The notes: a model not told the origin generated them from the letters alone. A stretch of DNA of 64,000 nucleotides from Saccharopolyspora oryzae (GCF_027853915.1 NZ_JAQGLA010000019.1:1-64000), one strand, 5' to 3'. Positions 8,209-18,539 are shown, counted from the first letter of the stretch. A program made the numbers and translations.

Positions 8209-9840
8209 CTAGCCGGTCCAGTCGGCGACGACGAGGTCGAGGACGGGCAGCGGGAGCGTCCCGCTGCCCAGCACCACGTCGTGGAACTCCCGCAGGTCGA
8301 AGGCCGCGCCCAGCGCTTCCCGGGCGCGCTCGCGCAGGCGCTGGATCTCCAGCCTGCCGACCATGTAGGACAGCGCCTGCCCCGGCGCCTCGAGGTAGCG
8401 GTCCACTTCGGACTGGATCTCGACCTCGGGCATCACCGCGTTCGCGCGCAGGTACTCCACCGCCTGCTGCCGGGGCCAGCCGAAGGCGTGCAGGCCGGTG
8501 TCCACCACCAGCCTCGCCGCGCGCATCGAGTCCATCGCGAGCATGCCGAGCCGGGCGACGTCGTCGGTGTACCAACCGGCTTCGTCGGCGAAGCGCTCCG
8601 CGTACAGGCCCCAGCCCTCCATGTAGGAGTTGACCCAGGCGAACTGCCGGATCTTCGGCACCCCGGTCAGCTCCTGGGCGAGGGTGATCTGGACGTGGTG
8701 CCCGGGCACGGCTTCGTGGAACGCGGTGGCTTCGGCGAGGAAGCGCGGGCGCTGCTCGGCCAGGTGCGTGTTCGCGTAGTAGGTCCCGGGCCTGGAACCG
8801 TCGATCGGACCGGGCAAGTAGTACGCGGCGGACGCGTTCGGTCCCCGATCGGCCGGGACCGGTTCGACCTGGCAGCGCAGGGCCGGCAACCGCCCGAACC
8901 ACTCCGGTGCGGCGCGCTCCGCCCGCTCGATCGCGGTCCTGGCCGCGTCCAGCAGCTCCGGCCCGTTCGACCAGAGCAGCGCGGGATCGGTGCGCATCCG
9001 ATGCTGGACCTCGGCGGCCGTGCTCACCCCGAAGACCCGCGATCCGATCTCCGCGTACTCCTCGGCGAGTTCGGCGATCAGCTCGAGACCCGTCCGGTGC
9101 AGCTCTTCCGGGGTTCGGTCGGTCGTCGTGTGCATCCTGGCCAACGCCGCGTAGGTCGCGGCGCCGTCCGGCAGCCAGCACAGCCCGGCGCGTTCGTCGG
9201 GCCGCCCGTGGTCCTGGACCTCGGTGCGCAGGACGTCGCGGTACGCGGCGAAGGCAGGCCGGACCACCTCGGCGAGCAGCCTGTCGCGTTCCGCCGCGGC
9301 CTCCAGCGGAACCTGGTGCAGCGGGTCTGCTTCAGGCGCGGCCAAGTGCGCGTCCAGGTATGCGACGGCGGCCCGCACGCGGCGGGCGATCGGCACCCGG
9401 CCAGCGGCGAGACCGGTTCGGAGGCGGTCCGCGGCATCGGCCAGGAACTGCGGGATCGCGGCGAGCCTGGCCAGGAAGTCCTGCTCCTGCTGCGCACCGC
9501 TCGGCCGCGTGCTGGGCAGCAGATCCAGCAACTTCCCCAGCGGTGAGACCTCGATGTCGTGCACGGTGTGCTCGACGAGTCGGGCGTCGATCCTGGTGAT
9601 GACGGACTCCGCCTGCTGCACCACGACGCCGAGCGTGATCCGGTCCTCGCCGGTGGCCTCGATCCGGCGAGCGGTCTCGACGATGCGGCACGCGCGATCG
9701 CGGATCGAGCGCTCGGCTGCTTCGGACAGGTCGTTGAGGCGGTCGCCGGTGCCCGGTAACCCCTGGAGCAGCTCGTTCAGCGGATCCGCGGCGGCGATCA
9801 GTTCGAGGGCGTCATCGGCCAGCTCGCGCACTGTCGTCAT
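8209..9840 (-). CDS. DUF885 family putative metallopeptidase
   Basis: A 543-aa DUF885 protein. The family resembles zinc metallopeptidases, and the likely zinc site is [12 protein letters not shown] near residue 365, followed by [17 protein letters not shown], where a glutamate could complete the site. There is no signal peptide, so it is probably cytoplasmic. Substrates of the family are largely uncharacterised; peptides are the usual assumption. It ends 4 bp from the recQ stop in a tail-to-tail arrangement, and no terminator separates them. ATG at 9840 fits the family N-terminus. Confidence 0.88.
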   Translation of the reverse strand: MTTVRELADDALELIAAADPLNELLQGLPGTGDRLNDLSEAAERSIRDRACRIVETARRIEATGEDRITLGVVVQQAESVITRIDARLVEHTVHDIEVSPLGKLLDLLPSTRPSGAQQEQDFLARLAAIPQFLADAADRLRTGLAAGRVPIARRVRAAVAYLDAHLAAPEADPLHQVPLEAAAERDRLLAEVVRPAFAAYRDVLRTEVQDHGRPDERAGLCWLPDGAATYAALARMHTTTDRTPEELHRTGLELIAELAEEYAEIGSRVFGVSTAAEVQHRMRTDPALLWSNGPELLDAARTAIERAERAAPEWFGRLPALRCQVEPVPADRGPNASAAYYLPGPIDGSRPGTYYANTHLAEQRPRFLAEATAFHEAVPGHHVQITLAQELTGVPKIRQFAWVNSYMEGWGLYAERFADEAGWYTDDVARLGMLAMDSMRAARLVVDTGLHAFGWPRQQAVEYLRANAVMPEVEIQSEVDRYLEAPGQALSYMVGRLEIQRLRERAREALGAAFDLREFHDVVLGSGTLPLPVLDLVVADWTG

Positions 9841-9966
9841 GAGCCCAGTCTGCTGCTGCGGTCAACGCATTTTCACTCGGTCGGTGCCGAAACCGCGTAT
9901 TTTTCAGGGACTTTCCGGCACTCGGCCGGTTCAGCGGTGCCCCCTCCCCGCGGGGCACCGCGGTGG

Positions 9967-10164
9967 TCAGCCGTCGAACCGACCTGCGCGGATCCCCGCG
10001 ACGAAGGATCGCCACTGCGCACCGGAAGCGGTGAAGTACCCGCCCGCCCGGTGCTTGGAGTCGCGAACCGCCGCACCGTCACCGCAGCGGCCGACCTCGA
10101 CGCAGTCGGTTTCCTGCGCCGACCTGCTCGACTTCCGCCAACCGACCGGCTGTGCCGTAATCAC
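9967..10164 (-). CDS. DUF397 small protein
   Basis: A 65-aa DUF397 protein with the family pattern: GWRKSSRS near the N-terminus, a cysteine-valine-glutamate core (DCVEVGR), VRDSKHRAGG, then W and F. The GTG at 10164 overlaps the stop of the upstream XRE gene by 4 bp (GTGA), so the two are translationally coupled. DUF397 proteins are almost always encoded beside XRE/DUF5753 regulators (WhiJ-like loci of actinomycetes) and are thought to be their partners; the biochemical role is not settled. The start was chosen from the overlap rather than from the longer reading frame. Confidence 0.88.
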   Translation of the reverse strand: MITAQPVGWRKSSRSAQETDCVEVGRCGDGAAVRDSKHRAGGYFTASGAQWRSFVAGIRAGRFDG

Positions 10165-11012
10165 GCAAGAGCCTCCATCTCGTTCGCACACTTCGTGATG
10201 AACGCGATCGACTCGACGTCGTCCATCGCGATCGAGAGCAGGGTAGTGATCGCGTCGAGGTATTCCTGCGCTAGTCCGGGGTTGTAGAGGAACGCGGCGG
10301 AGCGGTAGTGCTCCAAGTGGACGATCGGCTGGGCCTTGGGGAACTCGAACACCACGAACGGTCCGACGTGCCCGGGGTGCCAGGTCGTGAGGCCGCTGGG
10401 CACCACCCGGACGTCGATGTTGGACCACTCGCCGAGCTCGGCCACCTTGCGGAGCTGCTCGGCCATCACCGCGTGCCCGCCGATCGGCTCGCGCAGCGCG
10501 TTCTCGCTGATGATCGCGGTCAGCTGCGGGGCGTCGCGGGCGGCTAGCACCTCGCGGCGGCCGAGGCGCATGAGCACCAGCTTCTCGACCTCTCCGACCG
10601 GTTTTCCGCGCATCACCGCCCGCGCGTAGTCGGAGGTCTGCAGCAGGCCGGGGACCAGTCCGGTGGCGACGTTGGTGATGCGGGTGGCAGTGCGCTCGAA
10701 CTCGATCAGCGCGGTCAGCTCCTGGCGCACCCCCGCCCGGTCCGCGGTGAGCCAGTTGGGTGCGTCGGCGTCGCGCGCCATCTCCACGAGTCGATCACGT
10801 TCAGTAGCCGAAACGCCCAGCGCGGTCACGAAAGCAGCAACCACTTCCGGTGACGGTACGGAACGTCCGGTTTCGTACCGCATCAGCTTGACGTGGTTGG
10901 TGTCGAGCTCGTGTGCCAGCGCACGCAGGCTCCGACCGACCGCTTCCCGGGCTTCACGCAGCTCAGCGCCGAGCGCGCGGGCCTTCGGCGTACCGCCGGT
11001 GGTACGGGTCAT
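10161..11012 (-). CDS. XRE-family regulator with DUF5753 domain
   Basis: A 283-aa DNA-binding regulator. The N-terminal Cro/C1-type helix-turn-helix covers about residues 15-70 (AVGRSLRALAHELDTNHVKLMRYETGRSVPS). The remainder matches DUF5753, with the typical ATGLVPGLLQTSDYARAVM and a C-terminal segment about effector binding. It is the WhiJ-like partner of the overlapping DUF397 gene. Divergent palindromes at 11028-11098 are candidates for its own operator. Streptomyces relatives affect development and antibiotic production (known for the family); nothing here shows the target. Confidence 0.93.
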   Translation of the reverse strand: MTRTTGGTPKARALGAELREAREAVGRSLRALAHELDTNHVKLMRYETGRSVPSPEVVAAFVTALGVSATERDRLVEMARDADAPNWLTADRAGVRQELTALIEFERTATRITNVATGLVPGLLQTSDYARAVMRGKPVGEVEKLVLMRLGRREVLAARDAPQLTAIISENALREPIGGHAVMAEQLRKVAELGEWSNIDVRVVPSGLTTWHPGHVGPFVVFEFPKAQPIVHLEHYRSAAFLYNPGLAQEYLDAITTLLSIAMDDVESIAFITKCANEMEALA

Positions 11013-11027
11013 GAAACACAGCGAAAC

Positions 11028-11098
11028 AGAATTCTGCCCCGGTAACTACTACCTGTTCAGGTAATTGGCCCCCCGTTTCAGTACCAGCAGAATGGTAC
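11028..11098. promoter_or_regulatory. Cluster of palindromes upstream of XRE gene
   Basis: Three short palindromes lie in the AT-richer divergent region: CAGAATTCTG at 11028-11037, TACCTGTTCAGGTA at 11050-11063, and GTACCA...TGGTAC at 11081-11098. All are within 90 bp of the XRE start. They are plausible sites for autoregulation of the XRE/DUF397 pair and for control of the plus-strand zinc-finger gene. Assignment rests on position and symmetry only. Confidence 0.4.
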
Positions 11099-11300
11099 GC
11101 GCGACGACGACCGGTCAGGAGCACACCATGCGGACACCCCCCGATGCCGCAGCGACGAGCGCCGCACCCGCGGTGGCGCGAGGCGCGCGGCAATCCGGTT
11201 CCGCGGTCCTACCGCCGTCTCGCCACCGAACCCGGCTGCCAGGAGGCACCCCGCCCGCGGCGGTCGCCTCCGGTCGACTTGGAACAGGCGGTGATCGCAC

Positions 11301-11519
11301 ATGCCACACCCGTTTCGCTGGCAACCCGGCGAAGGTCAGCGGCACGCCACGCTGAAACCCCGCCCGAAGGGCGGATTTCCGGACGACGTCCAGATCGAAA
11401 CGTTGTGCGGCACGCAGATCACCGCGGACAACTCCGACGTGGCCTGGCTCTGGACGACCTGCCCGGAGTGCAACAAGGGCGCCCACGAGCTGGCCGGAAC
11501 CCCGATAGTCCCCGGCTGA
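11301..11519 (+). CDS. Small zinc-finger-like protein
   Basis: A 72-aa protein starting MPHPFRWQPGEGQRHA. It has a cysteine in LCGTQ and a CPECNKGAH motif, enough for one zinc site (Cys, CxxC, His). Similar short proteins (PFxW...RHA...LCG...WxTCPxC) are encoded next to XRE/DUF397 pairs in Pseudonocardiaceae; this is from memory of the family style and the function is unknown. An in-frame TGA ends it at 11519. The 288 bp upstream, back to the XRE start, holds regulatory palindromes and no other convincing gene. Confidence 0.65.
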   Translation: MPHPFRWQPGEGQRHATLKPRPKGGFPDDVQIETLCGTQITADNSDVAWLWTTCPECNKGAHELAGTPIVPG

Positions 11520-11749
11520 CCCCACCAGTTCGCCGCGCCTGCGTCTTCCAACCGCCGAAGACGTTCAACACCCCGGCACGGGCACCGCCACGCGAACCGG
11601 CCACCGGGGGCAAGGGCTTCTCACTGGTTGAATTCGGATCTTCCGAACGGGCGATCCAGACCGTACTGTGTCGTTCACCCGTTCGAGGTCCGGTGCGCAT
11701 CGACATGCCTGCCGGACGCGGGCGTCCTGCCACGACACCGGAGGATGCG

Positions 11750-13027
11750 ATGTCCCAAGGCACGGCGACGACCGGCGAATCCCGGCTGCCCTTGCGCACT
11801 TTGGTCGCAGCGAGCATCGGCAACGCCGTGGAGTGGTACGACTGGACGGTCTACACCGCGTTCAGCGTCTACTTCGCGCACGCGTTCTTCCCCGGCGAGC
11901 TCGCGCTGATCAACACCCTGGCCACCTTCGCGCTGGCGTTCTTCTTCCGCCCGCTGGGTGGTTGGCTGCTCGGCCGGTTCGCCGACCTGCGCGGCCGGAA
12001 GACCGCGATGCTGGTGACCATCTCGCTGATGGCCGGCGGCTCACTGGTGATCGGGTTGCTGCCGACGTTCGACACGATCGGTTGGGCCGCGGCGATCCTG
12101 CTCGTCCTCGCCCGGGTCAGCCAGGGACTTTCGCTGGGCGGCGAGGTCTCCAACGCCTCGGCGTACCTCGCGGAGATCGCCCCGTCCGCCAAGCGCGGTC
12201 GGTACTCGGCGTTCTTCTACATCTCGACCGGTTCCGCGCTGCTCATCGCGTCGCTGCTGGGTTACGTGCTGACCGCGCTGCTGACCAAGGAACAGCTCAC
12301 CGAGTACGGCTGGCGCATCCCGTTCCTGATCGGTGGCGTGCTCGGCCTGGCGGGCATCTGGTTGCGCCGCACGCTCGAGGAGACCGAGCAGTTCGAGGAG
12401 AACCAGGTCAAGGCCAAGGCGCTGAAAAATCCACTGTGGACGACGCTGACCCAGCACCCGAAGGCGGTCGGGCAGCTCGTCGGCTTCTCCATGCTCTCGA
12501 CGCTCTGCTACTACACGTTCTTCAGCGCGCTGACCCCGTTCGCGGTGAACAGCCGCGGCGCCGATGCGACGGACGTGTTCTTGGCGCTGTCGATCGCCAC
12601 CGCGTTGTTCATCGCCCTGCAGTACCCGGTCGGCGCGCTGTCGGACCGCTTCGGCCGCAAACCGCAGCTGCTGATCTGGTCGGCGGCCACGGCCATCCTC
12701 ATCGTGCCGCTGTCGAGCCTGGTCCGCCCCGGTTTCGGCAACCTGCTGGTGGTCTTCTGCGTCGGGATCACGCTCTACACCGCCATGACGTCGATCGCCC
12801 CGGCGATCATGTCCGAGCTGTTCCCGACCGAACTGCGCGGCCTGGGCATCGGCGCCTGGTACAACCTGACCGTCGCGATCTTCGGCGGCACCGCGCCGCT
12901 GGTCATCCAGACCCTGGCCCGCTACGAGCTGTCGTCGCTGTTCTTCTGGTACATCGCGGTCGGCGCGGCGATCGCCTTCTTCGTCATCCGCACCCTCCCG
13001 GAGACCAAGGGCACCGAACTCCGCTGA
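11750..13027 (+). CDS. MFS transporter, metabolite:H+ symporter (MHS/ProP-KgtP) type
   Basis: A 425-aa major facilitator protein with about 12 hydrophobic segments. The N-terminal signature AASIGNAVEWYDWTVY is typical of the MHS group (KgtP, ProP, ShiA). The loop 2-3 motif is GRFADLRGRKTAML and its second-half counterpart is GALSDRFGRKPQL. It should import a carboxylate or compatible solute with protons; the substrate cannot be told from sequence. The start at 11750 follows GGAGG with good spacing; the long upstream open frame is not coding for it. The 230 bp before it (11520-11749) contain no gene. A strong terminator follows at 13039. Confidence 0.93.
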   Translation: MSQGTATTGESRLPLRTLVAASIGNAVEWYDWTVYTAFSVYFAHAFFPGELALINTLATFALAFFFRPLGGWLLGRFADLRGRKTAMLVTISLMAGGSLVIGLLPTFDTIGWAAAILLVLARVSQGLSLGGEVSNASAYLAEIAPSAKRGRYSAFFYISTGSALLIASLLGYVLTALLTKEQLTEYGWRIPFLIGGVLGLAGIWLRRTLEETEQFEENQVKAKALKNPLWTTLTQHPKAVGQLVGFSMLSTLCYYTFFSALTPFAVNSRGADATDVFLALSIATALFIALQYPVGALSDRFGRKPQLLIWSAATAILIVPLSSLVRPGFGNLLVVFCVGITLYTAMTSIAPAIMSELFPTELRGLGIGAWYNLTVAIFGGTAPLVIQTLARYELSSLFFWYIAVGAAIAFFVIRTLPETKGTELR

Positions 13028-13038
13028 TCCGATCCGGC

Positions 13039-13077
13039 GAAGGGCACCTCTGACCGGCTGCGCCAGGGGTGCCCTTC
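13039..13077. terminator. Bidirectional terminator between MFS gene and proB
   Basis: GAAGGGCACC / GGTGCCCTTC forms a 10-bp stem between two converging genes. A's flank one side and CTCC/T's the other, so it can serve both strands. Confidence 0.8.
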
Positions 13078-13087
13078 TCCTGTTCTG

Positions 13088-14209
13088 TCAGCGGAGCGGG
13101 ACGAGGTCGTCCGCGTGGACCACCTCTCGGCGTTGCTCCGGGGGGAGCTGGTGGGAGGAGCGGCCGATGAGCTCGGGGAGTTCCGCCGCGTCGTAGGCGA
13201 CCACTCCGCGGGCCACCACGTCGCCCGCCGGGTTGACCAGTTCCACCACGTCACCGCCGTCGAAAGCGCCCTCCACCGCGGTGACTCCCGCGGCCAGCAG
13301 GGAACGGCGCTTCTTGACCACTGCCGTGACCGCGCCGTCGTCCAGCCACAGGCGCCCGTTGGCGTCGGCCGCGTGCGCGAGCCAGAAGCGGCGGGCCGAC
13401 AACCTGCTGCCGGTCGCCGCGAAGGCGGTTCCGACGTCGGCGAGCCCGAGCGCGCGCTCCGCGTTCGCGGACGAAGTCAGCAGGACCGGGATGCCCGACG
13501 AGCAGGCGACCCTGGCGGCGCCCACTTTGGACGCCATGCCACCGGTTCCGAGGCCGGACGCGCCGGTGCTGCCCGCGCGCACGCCGATCATGTCCGCGTC
13601 CCCGTTGACCTCGCTGATCACCGAAGCGCCGCCGTGCCGGGGATCTCCGTCGTACAGGGCGTCCACATCGGACAGCAGGATCAGCGCGTCGGCACCGACG
13701 AGGTGCGAGACGAGGGCGGCGAGCCGGTCGTTGTCGCCGAAGCGGATCTCGGTGGTGGCCACCGTGTCGTTCTCGTTGACCACCGGCACCGCGCCGAGTC
13801 CCAGCAGGCGGTGCAAGGTGCGCTGGGCATTGCGGTAGTGGCCTCGGCGCATCACGTCTTCCGCGGTCAGCAGCACCTGGCCGACCGTCAGCTGGTAGCG
13901 CGAGAAGGACTCGATGTAGGCGTGCGCGAGGGCCTGCTGGCCGACGCTCGCGGCAGCCTGCTGGGTCGCGAGGTCCCGCGGCCTGCGCCGCAGTCCCAGC
14001 GGCGCGAGGCCGGCAGCGATCGCACCCGAGGACACCAGCACCACCTGGCAACCGGACGCCACGCGCTTGGCCACCGCGTCGACCAGCGCAGCCAGCCGAT
14101 CGGTGTCCAGACCGCCTTCGGTGGTGGTCAACGACGAAGAGCCGACCTTCACCACGATCCGCTGCGCGGTCGCGACCGCCTGCCGGGTGGCCGAGAGCTC
14201 GTCGCTCAC
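13088..14209 (-). CDS. proB: Glutamate 5-kinase
   Basis: First step of proline synthesis: ATP-dependent phosphorylation of glutamate, feedback-inhibited by proline. The amino acid kinase domain is complete ([56 protein letters not shown]). A C-terminal PUA domain follows (about residues 280-360: [31 protein letters not shown]). At 373 aa this is the two-domain form. Its GTG start overlaps the obgE stop by 4 bp (GTGA), indicating coupled translation in an rplU-rpmA-obgE-proB order. proA is 7 kb downstream on the same strand. Confidence 0.97.
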   Translation of the reverse strand: MSDELSATRQAVATAQRIVVKVGSSSLTTTEGGLDTDRLAALVDAVAKRVASGCQVVLVSSGAIAAGLAPLGLRRRPRDLATQQAAASVGQQALAHAYIESFSRYQLTVGQVLLTAEDVMRRGHYRNAQRTLHRLLGLGAVPVVNENDTVATTEIRFGDNDRLAALVSHLVGADALILLSDVDALYDGDPRHGGASVISEVNGDADMIGVRAGSTGASGLGTGGMASKVGAARVACSSGIPVLLTSSANAERALGLADVGTAFAATGSRLSARRFWLAHAADANGRLWLDDGAVTAVVKKRRSLLAAGVTAVEGAFDGGDVVELVNPAGDVVARGVVAYDAAELPELIGRSSHQLPPEQRREVVHADDLVPLR

Positions 14210-15690
14210 GCGTCCTCCCCGCCGGCCCCCTCGCGGAACTGGCCGAACTCGTCCAGCGAGCTGCGCCGGGCCTTCTTCGCGGCCTTGCGCTCGTGGGCGG
14301 AGATCCGGTCGTCCTGCTCCATGCGCAGGTCGGTACCGCGGCGGCCCATCACACCGGCCACGCCCGCCGGGGTCGACGGCTCCCAGTCGAAGGTCATGTT
14401 CCCGATGGTCACCTGGCTGCCCGGCTCGGCGCCCTTCTTGGCGAGCGCCTCCTCGACACCCAGCTTCGCCAGCCGGTCGGCCAGGAAGCCGACGGCCTCG
14501 TTGTTGGCGAAGTCGGTCTGCCGCACCCAGCGCTCGGGCTTCTCGCCGCGCACCACGTAGGCGTCCTCGAACTCGGGGTCCTCCTCGACGGTGAACCCGC
14601 CGTCGTCAACCGCGGTCGGGCGCACCACCACGCGCGCAGCCTCCGGCTCCGGGAGCTGCTCGCGGTAGCGCTCGACCTCGGCGGCCATCGCGAAGCTCAG
14701 CTCGCGCAGGCCCTCGCGGGAGGCGGTGGACACCTCGAACACCGGCCAGCCGCGCTCCTCGACCTCGGCGCGCACCAGGTCGGCCAGCTCGCGGGCGTCC
14801 GGCACGTCCATCTTGTTGAGCACGACCATGCGCGGGCGTTCAGCCAGGTCGACGCCGCCCTGCTCGGCCTTCAGCGCCGGCGTGTACTGGGCGAGCTCGT
14901 TCTCCAGCGCCGCCACATCGGACATCGGGTCGCGGCCCGGCTCGAGGGTGGCGCAGTCGACGACGTGCACCAGGACGGCGCAGCGCTCGATGTGGCGCAG
15001 GAAGTCCAGGCCCAGGCCGCGGCCCTCGCTGGCGCCCGGGATGAGCCCGGGCACGTCGGCCACGGTGAACACGGTCTCGCCCGCGGTGACCACGCCGAGG
15101 TTGGGCACCAGCGTCGTGAACGGGTAGTCGGCGATCTTCGGACGCGCTGCGGACAGCACCGAGATCAGCGACGACTTGCCCGCCGACGGGAACCCGACCA
15201 GGCCCACGTCGGCGACCGACTTGAGCTCCAGCACCAGTTCGGCCTCGTCACCCGGTTCGCCGAGCAGGGCGAAGCCCGGGGCCTTGCGAGCCTTCGACGC
15301 CAGCGCCGCGTTGCCCAGACCACCGCGACCACCGGCGGCGGCGACGAACGTGGTGCCGTTGCCCACCAGGTCGGCCAGCACCTCGCCGTCCGGGGTCAGC
15401 ACGACGGTGCCGTCCGGGACCGCCAGGACCAGGTCTTCGCCCTGGGCGCCGTTGCGCATGCCGCCCTGCCCCGGCTTGCCGTTGGTCGCCCGCGCGTTGG
15501 GGCGGTAGTGGAAGTCCAGCAGGGTGTGCGCGTTGGGGTCGACGACGAGCTGCACGTCGCCGCCCTTGCCGCCGTTGCCGCCGTCCGGCCCGCCCAGCGG
15601 CTTGAACTTCTCCCGGTGCACCGAGGCGCAGCCATTCCCTCCGTCGCCAGCCGCGACGTGGATGGTCACGCGGTCAACGAACCGCGACAC
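14206..15690 (-). CDS. obgE: GTPase Obg/CgtA
   Basis: An essential GTPase linked to 50S ribosome assembly and the stress response. The N-terminal glycine-rich Obg fold is present ([32 protein letters not shown]), then the G domain ([10 protein letters not shown] for G1, [13 protein letters not shown] for G3, LNKMDVPD for G4), then a C-terminal OCT domain with a lysine-rich tail typical of actinobacteria. Start: the GTG at 15690 ([12 protein letters not shown]) matches the family N-terminus and is preceded by GGAGG; a TTG at 15711 would add seven unusual residues. It lies downstream of rplU-rpmA, the usual order, with a hairpin in between. Confidence 0.96.
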   Translation of the reverse strand: MSRFVDRVTIHVAAGDGGNGCASVHREKFKPLGGPDGGNGGKGGDVQLVVDPNAHTLLDFHYRPNARATNGKPGQGGMRNGAQGEDLVLAVPDGTVVLTPDGEVLADLVGNGTTFVAAAGGRGGLGNAALASKARKAPGFALLGEPGDEAELVLELKSVADVGLVGFPSAGKSSLISVLSAARPKIADYPFTTLVPNLGVVTAGETVFTVADVPGLIPGASEGRGLGLDFLRHIERCAVLVHVVDCATLEPGRDPMSDVAALENELAQYTPALKAEQGGVDLAERPRMVVLNKMDVPDARELADLVRAEVEERGWPVFEVSTASREGLRELSFAMAAEVERYREQLPEPEAARVVVRPTAVDDGGFTVEEDPEFEDAYVVRGEKPERWVRQTDFANNEAVGFLADRLAKLGVEEALAKKGAEPGSQVTIGNMTFDWEPSTPAGVAGVMGRRGTDLRMEQDDRISAHERKAAKKARRSSLDEFGQFREGAGGEDA

Positions 15691-15776
15691 GAATGCCTCC
15701 AGGAAGATCAAGCCGAGCGGTGCCCGGCGGTAGAACGCGCCGAACCTGATCCGCGATCAGGTCTGGAAAAACAGCA

Positions 15777-15814
15777 ACGAGGGGCGGACCGGACTAGCCG
15801 GACCCGCCCCTCGT
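15777..15814 (-). terminator. Terminator/attenuator after rpmA
   Basis: ACGAGGGGCGG / CCGCCCCTCGT forms an 11-bp stem between rpmA and obgE. It may terminate or attenuate ribosomal-protein transcription ahead of obgE-proB. Confidence 0.75.
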
Positions 15815-15842
15815 CGGGAAGTACTCGCAGCCGAGAGCCGGA

Positions 15843-16100
15843 TCAGGCCTCGGCCGGCTTCACGCTGACGGCCTTGCGGCCGCGGTACCGTCCGAACTCG
15901 ACGGTGCCGGCGGACAGCGCGAACAGGGTGTCGTCGTTGCCGCGACCCACGTTCAGACCCGGGTGGAACTTGGTGCCACGCTGACGGATCAGGATCTCAC
16001 CGGCCTTGACGACCTGGCCGCCGTAGCGCTTCACCCCGAGGTACTTGGGGTTAGAGTCGCGGCCGTTCCGAGAGCTGGATGCGCCCTTCTTGTGTGCCAT
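15843..16100 (-). CDS. rpmA: 50S ribosomal protein L27
   Basis: An 85-aa L27, near the peptidyl-transferase centre of the large subunit. It has the family start [19 protein letters not shown], with no cleavable leader of the Firmicutes type, then [20 protein letters not shown] and [18 protein letters not shown]. It follows rplU by 14 bp as part of the rplU-rpmA operon. Confidence 0.98.
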   Translation of the reverse strand: MAHKKGASSSRNGRDSNPKYLGVKRYGGQVVKAGEILIRQRGTKFHPGLNVGRGNDDTLFALSAGTVEFGRYRGRKAVSVKPAEA

Positions 16101-16114
16101 GACTACTCAGGTCC

Positions 16115-16423
16115 TCACTTGTTGATGCCGGTGACCTCGACGCGGGTCAGCTTCTGGCGGTGACCCTGTCGCTTGTGGTATCCGGTCTTGTTCTTGAACT
16201 TGTGGATGCGGATCTTGGGGCCCTTGGTCTGCTCGACCAGCTTGCCGGTCACCGACACCTTGGCCAGCGCATCGGCGTCGGTCGTGACGTCGGTACCGTC
16301 GACGACCATCAGTGCCGGGAAACTGACCTCGGAGCCCAGCTCGCCCTCGAGCTTCTCGACCTCGACGACGTCCCCGACAGCCACCTTGTACTGCTTGCCG
16401 CCGGTCTTGACGATCGCGTACAT
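16115..16423 (-). CDS. rplU: 50S ribosomal protein L21
   Basis: A 102-aa L21, a 23S rRNA-binding protein of the large subunit. It starts [14 protein letters not shown] and ends with the usual basic tail ([21 protein letters not shown]). The start at 16423 is clear from the family; the frame is open further upstream but without matching sequence. First gene of the rplU-rpmA transcript. Confidence 0.98.
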   Translation of the reverse strand: MYAIVKTGGKQYKVAVGDVVEVEKLEGELGSEVSFPALMVVDGTDVTTDADALAKVSVTGKLVEQTKGPKIRIHKFKNKTGYHKRQGHRQKLTRVEVTGINK

Positions 16424-16832
16424 GAGTCGGAAGTCTCCTGCTGCTCGGTTCTCGCTACTTTCACCAGGTCTGCGGCGGACGTCCACCCCGACCCGAAACG
16501 GATCGAGGATTCCTACCACGCCGCTGGTGCAGCGCCTCGGTGGGGTTCCCGTCCCAGGCAGCGCGGAGCACCGCTCGAAACAGGCGTTTTACCTCTCCGC
16601 CCGTCCGGCGGCGAGAAGTTCTCACCCATCATACAGTCCGCGTTCCGGGTCCCGATCGGGCGGGGCCGCACCACGCGGGGCGCACGACTGGAAAGCCGGC
16701 GACAGGCGAGCCGCGACAGCGTAAGACGGGCCTCCGGACGAGGTCAAATCGGCCATCCGAAAGAAGGTGCCGGACTTGTCCGATCGCTTGCTACGGTAGG
16801 TCGCCGTTCTACTTGATCTGGGGAAACACCTC
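16424..16832. other. Divergent intergenic region, rplU / envelope cluster
   Basis: This 409-bp gene-free stretch separates divergent genes, so it must hold the promoters for rplU-rpmA (minus strand) and for the membrane-protein/GT2 cluster (plus strand). Several short open frames occur, but none has a ribosome site and family resemblance. I see no repeat or attachment site. Confidence 0.5.
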
Positions 16833-18539
16833 GTGACTGACATCGCACCGGGGGCGGAGCTGGACGATCGCTCCGACTCCGGAACCTCGCCGCGCCCCGG
16901 CCCGGTGCAGCGGTTCGGACCGCTCCTGCTCGGGCTGTCGGCGATCGTGCCGCCGCTGCTGATGCTCCGGGAAGTCCTGCGCTACCCGCAGATGCACTTC
17001 TACGACTACTGGTGGGTGCTGCTGGACCTCACCAACGACGACGGCACGCTGCGCCCGGAGGCGCTGCTGGGCTTCCGCAACGAGCACCCGTTCGTGCTCC
17101 CCAGCCTGCTGTTCTGGCTCAGCGCCCGGTACGGCCACGGCCTGAACCAACCGCTGGGCCTGGTGATCATCGCTTTCGGCGTGATCAGCGTGCTGCTGGT
17201 GTGGGCGATGCTGCCGAAGGAGCTCAACCGGTGGCAGCGCGCCGGACTGGTCGCGGCCACCTCGACGCTGGTGTTCAACCCGCACGGCATCCACAACTAC
17301 GTGCGCTCGATGAGCGGTGCGTCCTGGATCCTCGCGCTGATGCTGGTGCTCGCGGCACTGCTGGCGATGCAGCGCCACCACCGACTGTGGGCGATCGTCT
17401 TCGGCCTGCTCGCCTCGATCAGCTACGGCACCTCGTTCGCGGTCTGGCCCGCGTTGTCCCTGCTGGCCTGGCTGCGCGGCGACCGGCGCAAGTGGGTGGC
17501 GGCCCCGATGGCGGTCGGGCTGGTCGTGGTCGCCGCCTGGCTGGTGCTGCGCGGACCGCAGGGCGGCGGAGGCGCGTCTCCCACCGATGACCCGGCGCAG
17601 GCGCTGCTGGCCGGGCTGAGCATGCTCGGCATGGTGTGGACCGGCACCGAACCGGCGATCGCCCTGATCGCCGGCGTGGCCGGGATCGCCGCGCTGGTGA
17701 TGCACGCGCAGCAGCAGACGCCGGAGCAGCGGCGCAACGCCGCACCTTGGTGGGGGCTCGCGGTGTACGCCCTCGGGTGCGCGGTGATGATCTCCGGTTC
17801 GCGCGCCGCGTTCGGCGAAACGGCCGGGCTGCAGAGCCGGTACAACAGCATGACCGCCGCGCTGTGGATCGCGCTGCTGGTGATCGTGGTCGCCTGGCCC
17901 AGGCTGCCGAAGCTGCGCACCGTCACCGTCGCGGGCACCGTGCTGGCCACCGTGGCGCTGGGGGCGCCGATGGCGCAGAGCGTCCGCTCCGACGCACCGA
18001 ACCAGGACCTGCTCGCCATCGCCGCGCGCATCGGGCACCCGGACGCCTTCACCGACCGGTTCCCGGAGCCGGACCGCCTGCTGCCGCGCTTGCAGGCGCT
18101 GGGCCACTACCCGTTCTCCCCCGAGTTCACCCTCAACTGCCCCGACGGGCTGGAGCTCGGCGACCGGGTCAGCACCGCGAACTGGCGCCAACCCAGCCAA
18201 GGCGCGTTCCGGGAACCCCGCCCGGACGGCCGGGACGTGATCCTCAACGTCGAGACCGACCAGGTCCAGGGCGGGGCGCGGATGCTCAAGGGCTGGGCGA
18301 TCTCCGGCATCGAGCGCGCCAGCTGCGTCGCGGTGCTCGACCAGAGCGGCACGGTGATCGGCGGCGGCGTCGTCGACATCCCGCGCTCGGACGCCGAATC
18401 GCAGACCCCGGGCATCGAGATCGGGCTCGGCTTCGAAGCGGTCGCGCCGGCCCAGCCGGGTCTGCTGCGCGTCGCCTTCCACTTCCCCGACGGCTGGTGG
18501 ATCCGGCCCCTCACCGAAAGTCCGCAGGTCGCGTCATGA
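16833..18539 (+). CDS. Polytopic membrane protein, putative envelope glycosylation
   Basis: A 568-aa membrane protein not assignable to a named family by eye. The first ~380 residues contain roughly ten hydrophobic helices. An early loop has an acidic-aromatic motif (MHFYDYWWVLLDLTNDDG) that resembles the extracytoplasmic acidic site of GT-C glycosyltransferases. The last ~170 residues look like a soluble extracytoplasmic beta-rich domain. Its stop overlaps the start of a polyprenol-type GT2 by 4 bp (ATGA), and an Emb-like arabinosyltransferase follows. Together they suggest it adds or handles lipid-linked sugars on the outer face of the membrane (inference). The start GTG at 16833 follows GGGGAAAC. 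Confidence 0.7.
   Translation: MTDIAPGAELDDRSDSGTSPRPGPVQRFGPLLLGLSAIVPPLLMLREVLRYPQMHFYDYWWVLLDLTNDDGTLRPEALLGFRNEHPFVLPSLLFWLSARYGHGLNQPLGLVIIAFGVISVLLVWAMLPKELNRWQRAGLVAATSTLVFNPHGIHNYVRSMSGASWILALMLVLAALLAMQRHHRLWAIVFGLLASISYGTSFAVWPALSLLAWLRGDRRKWVAAPMAVGLVVVAAWLVLRGPQGGGGASPTDDPAQALLAGLSMLGMVWTGTEPAIALIAGVAGIAALVMHAQQQTPEQRRNAAPWWGLAVYALGCAVMISGSRAAFGETAGLQSRYNSMTAALWIALLVIVVAWPRLPKLRTVTVAGTVLATVALGAPMAQSVRSDAPNQDLLAIAARIGHPDAFTDRFPEPDRLLPRLQALGHYPFSPEFTLNCPDGLELGDRVSTANWRQPSQGAFREPRPDGRDVILNVETDQVQGGARMLKGWAISGIERASCVAVLDQSGTVIGGGVVDIPRSDAESQTPGIEIGLGFEAVAPAQPGLLRVAFHFPDGWWIRPLTESPQVAS

Noticed and set aside
11065-11355. 96-codon frame upstream of the zinc-finger gene
   Set aside because: Overlaps the palindromic control region and the zinc-finger start; no family likeness.
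11144-11749. Long open frame upstream of and in frame with the MHS transporter
   Set aside because: The segment has no family resemblance and high Arg/Pro content from frame bias; GGAGG directly precedes the ATG at 11750.
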